Source of the DNA: a virus
IMG/VR virus record: IMGVR_UViG_3300049825_000239
Location: 1-35,243 of that record
Direction: 5' to 3' (one strand)
DNA: 35,243 nt
Shown here: piece after piece, positions 5,234-10,656 of the stretch
How the letters are laid out: each line of letters begins with the position of its first letter
Numbering within the stretch: position 1 is the first letter of the stretch
Program-made: the position numbers and the translations under genes
Notes under the pieces: generated by a model
What the model saw: only the letters and a program-made list of their open reading frames with translations
Databases searched by the model: none
What the model was told of the DNA's origin: nothing

Positions 5234-5509
5234 TTAGAATGTCGTGGGTTGGGCAATGCCACGAATAACTGCCATGAATCCCTTCTGTAAATCCGTCGCG
5301 CCAATGCTAATCCAGCGTTGGTCAACAACAGGCCCGCTTTCGACAACCGTTCCCGCGTGCGCGCCACCAACGCTATTTGTCAGCGATTGCAGTTTTTTTA
5401 TATAAGCACCGCACGCCTCTGCAAGCGCCTTCCCTTCATTCATTAACGCTACCTCTGCCTCGCTCAGTTGACGATACCCCGTGATCTTCGGTTGTGTAAA
5501 CGTTTCCAT
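5234..5509 (-). CDS. acb2: Cassette 3: Acb2/Tad1-hairpin-domain protein (anti-CBASS cyclic-nucleotide sponge), 91 aa
   Basis: ATG at 5509 follows AAAGGA at good spacing; TAA at 5234-5236 is three bases before the core of attC site C. The protein has the pattern I know from the Acb2 family: an N-terminal YRQLSEAEVALMNEGKALAE helix, a second helix segment GAYIKKLQSL, then VDQRWISIGATDLQKGFMAV and IRGIAQPTTF at the extreme C-terminus. Acb2 proteins form hexamers that bind the cyclic di- and trinucleotide signals of CBASS and so block abortive infection. Here it is the centre gene of the cassette island. Sequence-based; binding specificity cannot be read. Confidence 0.85.
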   Translation of the reverse strand: METFTQPKITGYRQLSEAEVALMNEGKALAEACGAYIKKLQSLTNSVGGAHAGTVVESGPVVDQRWISIGATDLQKGFMAVIRGIAQPTTF

Positions 5510-5547
5510 GCTAGTTCCTTTAATCTGGCTGCATTCGTGGGTATGCC

Positions 5548-5603
5548 GCCTAACCCTTCATTCCAGCCGACGCCTTCGGCGCGGCTGAATTCAATCGTTG
5601 GGC
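5548..5603 (+). other. attC site D (56 bp)
   Basis: Cores GCCTAAC (5548-5554) and GTTGGGC (5597-5603). Left arm: spacer CCTTC, ATT-C-CAGCCG-A-CGCC; right arm reverse complement: spacer GATTGA, ATT-CAGCCG-CGCC; loop TTC. Extra bases C5563 and A5570. Compared with site B the stem changes CAGCGG/CGGC to CAGCCG/CGCC with matching changes in the other arm, so pairing is conserved while sequence is not. The last codons of the minus-strand gene at 5591-5830 run through its right core. Confidence 0.88.
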
Positions 5604-5830
5604 GTCACTTTTGCGTTTGCTTTATCAGCATCAATCAACAACAAGGTTTGTTGCCTTTCCTTCATAACATGAACCTCTTTGATAAGTTCATCCAAAGTTT
5701 TCAGCCCGTTTTTACACAACTCTTGTGTTCTGGTTAACAGATACATGGAGACCCTTGCCGCAGCGTGAGGGTCTAATTCCATCAGACAATCAATGCACGT
5801 TTTTATTGCCTCAGTCTCTTTGTCGATCAT
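5591..5830 (-). CDS. Cassette 4: helical hypothetical protein, 79 aa
   Basis: Start ATG 5830 overlaps the TGA of the gene upstream (ATGA) and follows GGGGGAAAG; a longer frame from 5944 would lie in that gene and is rejected. The protein MIDKETEAIKTCIDCLMELD, PHAAARVSMYLLTRTQELC, TLDELIKEVHVMKERQQTLL is all helical. I recall phage proteins with 'LDPHAR.RVL.YL..R', of unknown function. The last residues (VTPND) and TGA are encoded by the core and spacer of attC site D, so the C-terminus was set by the recombination site. Confidence 0.65.
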   Translation of the reverse strand: MIDKETEAIKTCIDCLMELDPHAAARVSMYLLTRTQELCKNGLKTLDELIKEVHVMKERQQTLLLIDADKANAKVTPND

Positions 5831-6174
5831 CTTTCCCCCGTGTCGCCCAACTCTGCGCCCAAGCCGGAGGCGGCAAAAGCGCCGCGCCTTTCGCCTTGAA
5901 CGTTGTGCGTCAATGTCTCGCGTATCAGTTCGGCCAGAGAACACATGCCAACGCTCGTGGCATCTGGCGTAATCGGTCTCATCATGGGTTGCGATTTTAC
6001 GTTTCCATTTTCCAGGCCGCCCAACACGACCTCAAGCATGTCTCGTAGCATTTCGTTCTCGTGCAGCGCGTCAGAAAATTGGCAGGCGCACAAGTCTCCG
6101 CCAAGCCATTTATCTTTAGCTCCAACTGCCGGATGGTTTCCATCGGCAAATTCAAATACCGCCGTGTATCGCAT
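5827..6174 (-). CDS. First gene of the island operon: hypothetical protein reading through an attC, 115 aa
   Basis: The best start is ATG 6174 (GGGGAG six bases upstream); TTG 6180 is also in frame. It begins MRYTAVFEFADGNHPAVGAK and contains a helix (SDALHENEMLRDMLEVVLGG) and CSLAELIRETLTHNVQ. Residues about 89-110 (GERRGAFAASGLGAELGD) are encoded by the degenerate attC at 5845-5908, so the Gly/Ala-rich tail looks like translated recombination site. A promoter at 6231-6259 lies upstream. The stop is coupled to the next gene by ATGA. Function unknown. Confidence 0.65.
   Translation of the reverse strand: MRYTAVFEFADGNHPAVGAKDKWLGGDLCACQFSDALHENEMLRDMLEVVLGGLENGNVKSQPMMRPITPDATSVGMCSLAELIRETLTHNVQGERRGAFAASGLGAELGDTGER
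5845..5908 (+). other. Degenerate attC site E (64 bp)
   Basis: Cores GCCCAAC (5845-5851) and GTTGTGC (5902-5908; one mismatch to GTTRRRY). The left arm begins with a 5-nt spacer TCTGC then GCC-C-AAGCCG; the right arm reverse complement has a 6-nt spacer GTTCAA then GGC-GAAAGG, so arm pairing is poor. A central GC-rich hairpin (GGCGGC, AAAA loop) remains. Position and orientation agree with the other sites, but it is probably no longer functional. It is wholly inside a minus-strand coding region. Confidence 0.5.
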
Positions 6175-6230
6175 GCTCAACTCCCCTCTGCTTTGCCGCC
6201 CTAATCGGCGCTTGCATCAATCAGGAACAT

Positions 6231-6259
6231 AATATAACATGCGATGTAGCATAATGCAA
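6231..6259 (-). promoter_or_regulatory. Predicted leftward promoter driving the cassette island
   Basis: On the minus strand TTGCAT (6254-6259), 17-nt spacer, TATATT (6231-6236), 57 nt upstream of the ATG at 6174. It reads into all five genes of the island against the attC direction. No equally good promoter was found to the left of the island reading rightward into it. Confidence 0.55.
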
Positions 6260-6274
6260 CAGGGGAACAGAAGT

Positions 6275-6388
6275 TAGCGCCAAATTTTTAGTTGCGCTAG
6301 AATAGCGAATCGTCGGCGGCCACCGACGTGCAACAAACGGGAAGGAGGCGACCAAAGCGCCTCCGACCCAACCAACTTTGGGGGTTAA
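6275..6388 (+). promoter_or_regulatory. Structured leader of the replication operon
   Basis: An inverted repeat TAGCGC/GCGCTA (6275-6280, 6294-6299) overlaps a -10-like TAGAAT (6298-6303) with only a weak -35. The leader then holds three consecutive hairpins: CGTCGG/CCGACG (6311-6328), GGAGGCG/CGCCTCC (6344-6364, perfect 7-bp stem) and CCCAA/TTGGG (6367-6382). The last one includes the GGGGG ribosome site of the ATG at 6389. This suggests operator control plus structure-dependent translation. Confidence 0.4.
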
Positions 6389-7132
6389 ATGAGCTTTGCT
6401 TACCTAACGCTTTACACTGGCGATTATCTGCGCGATACGCGCCACCTTACGCCACTAAAGCACGGCGTTTATTTACTCCTGCTGATGTACTGTTGGGACT
6501 CGCGCGGCCCTGCTCCGATTGACGAGCAGGAATGCGCAGGCATAGCCAATTGCCGCAGTGCAGACGAAATTGATGCGCTGCGCTATGTGTTGGGTAAGTA
6601 TTTTGTGCGCATGGATGACGGCTTCTATAACCCAAGGATGCAGCGCGAAGTAGAGCGAGCAAACGTAATCAGCGGGCAGCGTTCAGAGGCCGGTAGACGT
6701 GGTTATGAAGCAAAGGCCAAGCAATTGCCTAACAAACGCTTGACAAGTGCCTCTAACCCCACCACCACCATTACCACCAACACCAACACTACCACCAGCA
6801 CTACCACCAACACCGATAAGGTCAAAAACAATACGCGCTCTGCGAGCGCTTGTATTCGTCCAGAAAACGTGCCGGAACAGGTATGGGACGACTTCATGGC
6901 AATCAGGAAGGCCAAGAAAAGCCCTTTAACGGCCACTGGACTGCGCGGGATAGAGCGTGAGGCTACCAAGGCTCACCTAAGCCTTGCCGATGCGCTGGCG
7001 GTGGCTTGTGAACGCGGCTGGCAGGGTTTTAAAGCGGATTGGGTGGCAGATTCAAAAATATCAGTTAAAAGCGCGAGTGACGAATTTCAAAGAAGGGTTT
7101 TAGAACAACAGGAAAAGGATATAACTCCATGA
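6389..7132 (+). CDS. DUF1376 (YdaU-like) replication-associated protein, 247 aa
   Basis: ATG at 6389 after GGGGGTTAA. Residues 1-90 match DUF1376/YdaU as I know it: YLTLYTGDYLRDTRHLTPLK, HGVYLLLLMYCWDSRGPAP, then an acidic KYFVRMDDGFYNPRMQREVE and a basic ERANVISGQRSEAGRRG. A Thr/Asn-rich linker (residues 124-142), encoded by an ACC-rich triplet tract, leads to a C-terminal domain (PEQVWDDFMAIRKAKKSPLT, GWQGFKADWVADSK) like the replisome-organiser C-terminus found in lambda O-type fusions. Such proteins are usually replication initiators, and the next gene is a loader-type candidate overlapping by four bases (ATGA). Origin binding is inferred. Confidence 0.8.
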   Translation: MSFAYLTLYTGDYLRDTRHLTPLKHGVYLLLLMYCWDSRGPAPIDEQECAGIANCRSADEIDALRYVLGKYFVRMDDGFYNPRMQREVERANVISGQRSEAGRRGYEAKAKQLPNKRLTSASNPTTTITTNTNTTTSTTTNTDKVKNNTRSASACIRPENVPEQVWDDFMAIRKAKKSPLTATGLRGIEREATKAHLSLADALAVACERGWQGFKADWVADSKISVKSASDEFQRRVLEQQEKDITP

Positions 7133-7737
7133 ATACTAACGAATTATCGGATTTTACAAAACTTTTCAATACAACAGCCGATTACTACGGCAAAGAAAAA
7201 AGCGCAGATGCCATGATGATTTACTGGCAAGCAATGAAACCGTATGACTTTGATATTGTTAGAGAAATTTTCAATCGGCACATTCAATCCAGTAAGTTTA
7301 TGCCAATGGTTAACGAGCTTCTCGATACCTTGCGCTCTATGGATGGAAGGCCAGAACCCGAGGCGGCTTGGTCTGTGCTTTCTGCGTGCCTTAATGATGA
7401 AGGTAAAACAGTGGTATGGACTGAAGAAATGGCACAATCTTTCGGTGTTGCACTCGGTTTGCAAAACGATAGGGTGGCGGCGCGTATGGCATTCCTTGAA
7501 AGTTATAAATCACTGGTATCTGAATCTCGCAGAAATGGGGTTTCGGTGAAATGGACGCCTAGCCTTGGTCATAATTTATCAGGTCGAGAAGGCCCGCTTT
7601 TGGATGCCGTGAAAAAGGGAAGATTGACGCGCCAGCATGTTGTTGAATTGTTGCCTTACAACGATATTCCAAACGACGATGTTATTAAATTACTGGATTT
7701 AGATAAGCGAGTTTCAGTAAAAAAGGTTGCTTGGTAA
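7129..7737 (+). CDS. Putative replication protein (helicase-loader-like), 202 aa
   Basis: ATG at 7129 overlaps the DUF1376 stop. The N-terminal 75 residues (LSDFTKLFNTTADYYGKEKS, MMIYWQAMKPYDFDIVREIF, NRHIQSSKFMPMVNELLDTL) show the pattern 'YYGK..S.....YW.al..ydFe.v..a...H......FmP...el' found in small phage replication/loader-type domains. The second part (PEAAWSVLSACLNDEGKTVVW, GVALGLQNDRVAARMAFLES) is a family associated with the same domain in betaproteobacterial phages. The likely role is loading the host DnaB helicase onto the origin bound by the upstream protein; this is inferred from family and position. The exact domain name is uncertain. Confidence 0.6.
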   Translation: MNTNELSDFTKLFNTTADYYGKEKSADAMMIYWQAMKPYDFDIVREIFNRHIQSSKFMPMVNELLDTLRSMDGRPEPEAAWSVLSACLNDEGKTVVWTEEMAQSFGVALGLQNDRVAARMAFLESYKSLVSESRRNGVSVKWTPSLGHNLSGREGPLLDAVKKGRLTRQHVVELLPYNDIPNDDVIKLLDLDKRVSVKKVAW

Positions 7738-7799
7738 TGGACAAATACCACGAACAGATCGGGCTTGCTGCCCGCCAATACAGCGAAAGGGGCGAGTAA
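7737..7799 (+). CDS. 20-aa coupled peptide, possibly a truncated gene
   Basis: The ATG at 7737 shares its A with the preceding TAA (TAATG). The peptide reads MDKYHEQIGLAARQYSERGE and ends TAA at 7797-7799. A coupled start and a natural amphipathic sequence are in favour; the very small size just before a strand switch suggests the 5' remnant of a longer replication-operon gene cut when the convergent Ala-repeat operon arrived. No family assigned. Confidence 0.35.
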   Translation: MDKYHEQIGLAARQYSERGE

Positions 7800-7815
7800 G
7801 CGCGTAGAAACGCAC

Positions 7816-7855
7816 GGAAGCCGGGAAAGGTATCTACCCATCAACCCGTGCTTCC
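7816..7855. terminator. Hairpin between convergent operons, possible bidirectional terminator
   Basis: GGAAGCCGGG (7816-7825) pairs with CCCGTGCTTCC (7845-7855) with one bulged base, in the gap between the plus-strand stop at 7799 and the minus-strand stop at 7875. There is no clear T-run on either side, so termination is inferred from position and stem strength only. Confidence 0.35.
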
Positions 7856-7874
7856 GATGCGCCAAAACGCTTTA

Positions 7875-8567
7875 TCAGGTTTCTAGTGCATCGATTAGAG
7901 AATCGATGATTTTAGTTCTTGCCGCAGCCCTAGCAGCCCACGCAGCATACGCAGCACCCGCAGCCCACGCAGCATACACAGCATCCGCAGCACCCGCAGC
8001 ATCCGCGGCCCACGCAGCACCCGCAGCACCCGCAGCACCCGCAGCACTCGCAGTACTCGCAGCACTCGCAGCACTCGCAGTCATCGCAGCACTCACAGCA
8101 CTCGCATCCCTAGCAGCCCACGCAGCCATCGCAGCCTGTCTAATCTCCGCATAGCTTGGCTTTTTGCCGACGCGCTCAATCGCAGCAAGCACCACGCGTC
8201 GGCATTCTATCCGCCATAGTTCATTGCCTTCGCCTACTGAATTAAGCGCAATTGGTAGTATCGCGGTCATGCGCACCTTGGCGTATACATCGTCAAAATA
8301 CACCCCTTTTTCGTCTGCTTTTTTTACCGCCAGCGCAAAACGCCGACCATCCACAATCGCGGTTTCGATATCTGGTGCTGAATCAAACAGCCAGACGCCG
8401 ATTTCTGCCAGCCACTGCGGCCAGCCTGCGGAAGCGCATTTTTTGATACTTGTTTCTCCCGCGAGAGACGAAATCAGGCACGCATCAGTTTTGAGATTTC
8501 CCCAATTGTGCTGCACCAGCATGCCTTTTGCTGCGAATTGCTCGAATTGTTCTAGGTTGATGTTCAT
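7875..8567 (-). CDS. Phage protein with C-terminal Ala-rich repeat domain, 230 aa
   Basis: Start ATG 8567 (MNINLEQFEQFAAKGMLVQH) with AAGGAA upstream; a longer frame from 8609 has no ribosome site. Residues 1-150 form a normal domain: GMLVQHNWGNLKTDACLISS, LAGETSIKKCASAGWPQWLA, EIGVWLFD, then GNELWRIECRRVVLAAIERV. Residues 155-215 are a run of AAx or AAxAx units (x mostly Gly, Asp, Trp, Ser, Thr, Tyr) that should fold as one long helix or helical repeats, followed by RTKIIDSLIDALET. Such Ala/Trp repeat tails are common in phage proteins of unknown function. It is the last gene of the minus operon and sits after a second repeat protein. Confidence 0.7.
   Translation of the reverse strand: MNINLEQFEQFAAKGMLVQHNWGNLKTDACLISSLAGETSIKKCASAGWPQWLAEIGVWLFDSAPDIETAIVDGRRFALAVKKADEKGVYFDDVYAKVRMTAILPIALNSVGEGNELWRIECRRVVLAAIERVGKKPSYAEIRQAAMAAWAARDASAVSAAMTASAASAASTASAAGAAGAAGAAWAADAAGAADAVYAAWAAGAAYAAWAARAAARTKIIDSLIDALET
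7915..8140 (-). repeat. 9-bp minisatellite coding Ala-rich repeats (array 1)
   Basis: The plus strand shows repeats of GCAGCACCC / GCAGCACTC / GCAGCATCC in 9-bp steps, with GCAGCCCAC variants; on the coding strand this is GCT-GCG or GCT-GCA plus a variable third codon. Phase is kept throughout, so copy number changes would alter length but not frame. Confidence 0.75.
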
Positions 8568-8587
8568 TTTTGCGGTTCCTTGGTTTG

Positions 8588-9271
8588 TTACAAAAAATCG
8601 GAAAAACACTCTCGGACTAGGGCGTTAAATTCATTTCGTGCGGCGGCCCGTGCGGCGGCCCCTGCGGCCCATGCGGCGTCCCGTGCGGACCATGCGGCGG
8701 CCCCTGCGGCCCGTGCGGCGGCCCCTGCGGCCCGTGCGGCGTCCCCTGCGGCCCATGCGGCCCCTGCGGCCCCTGCGGCCCGTGCGGCGTCCCGTGCGGC
8801 CCATGCGGCGTCCCGTGCGGCCCCTGCGGCGGCCCATGCGGCCCATGCGGCACATGCGGCCCCTGCGCCTCCTGCGGCCCATGCGGCGTCCCGTATCAAT
8901 TCATCGCCAGTCATCAAATAATCAAAAACAACTGCATCCGTATCATTCGGGTAAAATTCGATCACAGAAATAGCCTGCATGCGTGCGTAGTATCGCAACA
9001 TTTCGGTTGCATCCATGCGCGCGATGATGGTTCGTTCAGAGCAAACAATTTGATCTCCACCGTCGATAATTTTCCCTCCGCACTCGACCAAGCAAAGGGT
9101 TTCTCCCAGTGCGTATTGCAGTGCGTCGAATGGGTCTACGCTGGCGTGATATCCACTTTTGCAGAGTTTGATTTCACCATCGTATTTCAGCGTTACGCCG
9201 TCCTTTGGGATGGGCGAGCCGTCACGTAGGATTTTGCCTACGAAGTGCCATGCTTTGATTGTTTTGGTCAT
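8588..9271 (-). CDS. DUF7666-like protein with Ala-rich repeat tail, 227 aa
   Basis: ATG at 9271 (GGAG nine bases upstream). The N-terminal 125 residues read [88 protein letters not shown], with end motif [17 protein letters not shown]. This fits a phage domain I know as DUF7666 (tentative), whose members usually carry the same type of [12 protein letters not shown] tail. The tail spans residues 128-208. It closes with a short capping helix ([14 protein letters not shown]). The catalytic role of the N-terminal domain is unknown. Confidence 0.75.
   Translation of the reverse strand: MTKTIKAWHFVGKILRDGSPIPKDGVTLKYDGEIKLCKSGYHASVDPFDALQYALGETLCLVECGGKIIDGGDQIVCSERTIIARMDATEMLRYYARMQAISVIEFYPNDTDAVVFDYLMTGDELIRDAAWAAGGAGAACAAWAAWAAAGAARDAAWAARDAARAAGAAGAAWAAGDAARAAGAAARAAGAAAWSARDAAWAAGAAARAAARNEFNALVRECFSDFL
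8632..8895 (-). repeat. 9-bp minisatellite coding Ala-rich repeats (array 2)
   Basis: Plus-strand units GCGGCCCAT, GCGGCCCGT, GCGGCCCCT and GCGGCGTCC repeat in 9-bp phase for about 260 bp. Coding-strand codons are GCC-GCA plus a variable codon, different from the GCT-GCG usage of array 1, so the two arrays grew independently. The periodicity leaves several other frames open by accident. Confidence 0.8.
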
Positions 9272-9286
9272 TTTCGGGGCTCCAAG

Positions 9287-9364
9287 TTAAAGTTTATCCA
9301 GCCACCGCGCGAGCGCGTCGAGGCGCGCGGCGCTGTAGAGTCTGTAGGTTAGTTCGGCGAGCAT
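9287..9364 (-). CDS. 25-aa amphipathic peptide
   Basis: ATG at 9364 lies three bases after the stop of the DUF2786 gene, and TAA is at 9287-9289. The peptide MLAELTYRLYSAARLDALAR WLDKL is one amphipathic helix with no frame break. It fills most of the gap to the gene starting at 9271. Position in the operon and natural sequence favour a real microprotein; the ribosome site is weak. Confidence 0.4.
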   Translation of the reverse strand: MLAELTYRLYSAARLDALARWLDKL

Positions 9365-9367
9365 AGG

Positions 9368-10129
9368 TTAATTAAGCGCGCGTTGCGCTGTGTTTCCGAT
9401 AGGGCGACCAGCGGGAATATTGATACGCTGGCCTGCTTCAAGTCCTGCGATACCTGCGCCGCTATCACCCGCGCTGCGCGCCCGTTTGTAGCTTACGCGT
9501 TGCGAGCCGAAAAGTTTAGCAATCTGATTGTGTTTACGGTCCACGACTACAAGCGCGCGGCTATTGCTTTCGCGTTGCGCCGCTTGATACATTGCTTGTC
9601 TTTCGGCATGCAAAGCAAAGAGGCGTTTGTATAATTCGCGCGCTGCGCCTGTTTTGAATGCCGTCGCGTCTGATTTAGTAGTCCATCCGCTTGCTTTTTG
9701 TTCGCGGTTTATGGAATTAATCAGCACGCCCAAAATCCACCGCGCGAGCAATACGTCATTGCGTTCGCCACGGAAAATCAGCGTTTTACCGTTTGCCGTT
9801 GTTGTCAAGATCACGATTGAGTCGGTGAATTTTGCTACGCCAAGCGCGAGGGTTCCAACATGACCCGGCATTGTCCGATGCGTTACGCCTTGCTCCGGCG
9901 CTCTGCCGTCCGGCATGCACTGCGCCTCACCAAAAGACATTTCACCGGCATCAAGTGATGCTATATCACATTCTGCTTCGGCAATGCCAAATTCCGCCAT
10001 GATTTTATTGGCGTGGCGCATGGCGGTTTCTTCTTCGTTTACGTTGCCGCGCCCATCACGCGCCATTGCCAAAAGTTTGCGAACTTTTTCGAGCATGCGT
10101 TGGCGGCGTTCATTCTGTGCGTTGTCCAT
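9368..10129 (-). CDS. DUF2786 / DUF7168 domain protein, 253 aa
   Basis: The start is ATG 10129 (AAGGA upstream, in the end of the previous gene); a longer open frame to 10363 overlaps the ArdC-like gene and is rejected. Residues 10-50 are a typical DUF2786 helix pair: RRQRMLEKVRKLLAMARDGR, EEETAMRHANKIMAEFGIAE. The second half (VGTLALGVAKFTDSIVILTT, ANGKTLIFRGERNDVLLARW, YKRLFALHAERQAMYQAAQR, ALVVVDRKHNQIAKLFGSQR) is the DUF7168-type region usually paired with it. Common in phages and plasmids; biochemical role unknown. The Arg/Lys content of the second half is compatible with nucleic-acid binding. Confidence 0.75.
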   Translation of the reverse strand: MDNAQNERRQRMLEKVRKLLAMARDGRGNVNEEETAMRHANKIMAEFGIAEAECDIASLDAGEMSFGEAQCMPDGRAPEQGVTHRTMPGHVGTLALGVAKFTDSIVILTTTANGKTLIFRGERNDVLLARWILGVLINSINREQKASGWTTKSDATAFKTGAARELYKRLFALHAERQAMYQAAQRESNSRALVVVDRKHNQIAKLFGSQRVSYKRARSAGDSGAGIAGLEAGQRINIPAGRPIGNTAQRALN

Positions 10130-10133
10130 GGTA

Positions 10134-10589
10134 TTATCCTTTTGCTGTTTCGGTAAATTCGTCGGAATAGTAAGTATCAAAATCGGAGGCTTCGGCGGTT
10201 CCCGTGTTGGCGCATGGGGCCGCTTTTTGTTGTTCCTGCAATACGCCTTCGCGCAGTGCGTATTGCCACAGCGCATCGCTGTATCCTTCGCGCGGCTCTG
10301 TTTGTGACACATGAAAAACCGTAGTGCTGCGCGGCTTACGGCCAATGGGTTGCGCCTCGCCACTTCTGTCTTTCTTGGTCATTGGCACCCATGTAATGCA
10401 CGAAACGCCATGCTCGCCTTTCTTTACTTGCCTTCCCAGTGCTTGCCATGCGGCATAGGTAAAGACATTTTCGCGCGGTCGCACGTCGCTGATGCCTTTT
10501 TCTGCGAACCCTGAGAATATGTTGGCGTAGTTGCTCATGCTTGCGCTTTGACGCGCACGTGATAGTGCTTCGGTTTGGGTTATGCTCAT
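10134..10589 (-). CDS. ArdC-like N-terminal ssDNA-binding domain protein, 151 aa
   Basis: Start ATG 10589 (AAGGAG ten bases upstream). The region NVFTYAAWQALGRQVKKGEH, GVSCITWVPMTKK, GRKPRSTTVFHVSQTEP is the core of the ArdC N-terminal domain ('N..ty.aw.q.gr.VrKGEkg..i....f...T'), which binds ssDNA and in ArdC accompanies an antirestriction metallopeptidase. Here there is no HEXXH domain; the C-terminus is short and acidic (FDTYYSDEFTETAKG). It could protect incoming phage ssDNA or be a regulatory ssDNA-binding protein. Anti-restriction activity is a family inference only. Confidence 0.75.
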   Translation of the reverse strand: MSITQTEALSRARQSASMSNYANIFSGFAEKGISDVRPRENVFTYAAWQALGRQVKKGEHGVSCITWVPMTKKDRSGEAQPIGRKPRSTTVFHVSQTEPREGYSDALWQYALREGVLQEQQKAAPCANTGTAEASDFDTYYSDEFTETAKG

Positions 10590-10656
10590 CTTCGCTGCTC
10601 CTTGGTTGTTAGTGCATCCACTCGCGGCCACGGTATGGCCGCTGATTGAGGCGCTA

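Larger units (their letters stand above)
4549..5902 (+). mobile_element. Integron gene-cassette array without integrase (CALIN-like), ORFs antisense
   Basis: Five core sites delimit four cassette-sized units when cut at the conventional G/TT position: 4549-4841, 4842-5224, 5225-5597 and 5598-5902 (293, 383, 373 and 305 bp), all within usual cassette size. Each ends in an attC site oriented left to right; the last (5845-5908) is degenerate. Each unit encodes one credible protein, always on the minus strand. A further minus-strand gene (5827-6174) lies to the right without a recognisable closing attC. No tyrosine-family integron integrase is present in the window, so excision or gain would need a host IntI. 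Confidence 0.75.

Noticed and set aside
6727-6760. GCCTAACAAACGC inside the DUF1376 gene, resembling the start of a Vibrio-type attC
   Set aside because: No GTTRRRY partner at 50-150 bp and no arm pairing; it is explained by codons for Leu-Pro-Asn-Lys-Arg.
7890-7907. ATCGATT-AGAG-AATCGAT hairpin as a terminator
   Set aside because: It lies within the last codons (IIDSLID) of the minus-strand Ala-repeat gene and has no T-run; codon identity explains it.
7915-8895. Repeat arrays as a CRISPR
   Set aside because: Units are contiguous 9-mers without spacers and lie inside coding frames.
8617-8973. Collagen-like (PHGPxGP) and Arg/Pro repeat frames through the second Ala-repeat array
   Set aside because: The 9-bp period leaves all frames open; only the frame attached to the DUF7666-like N-terminal domain is credible.
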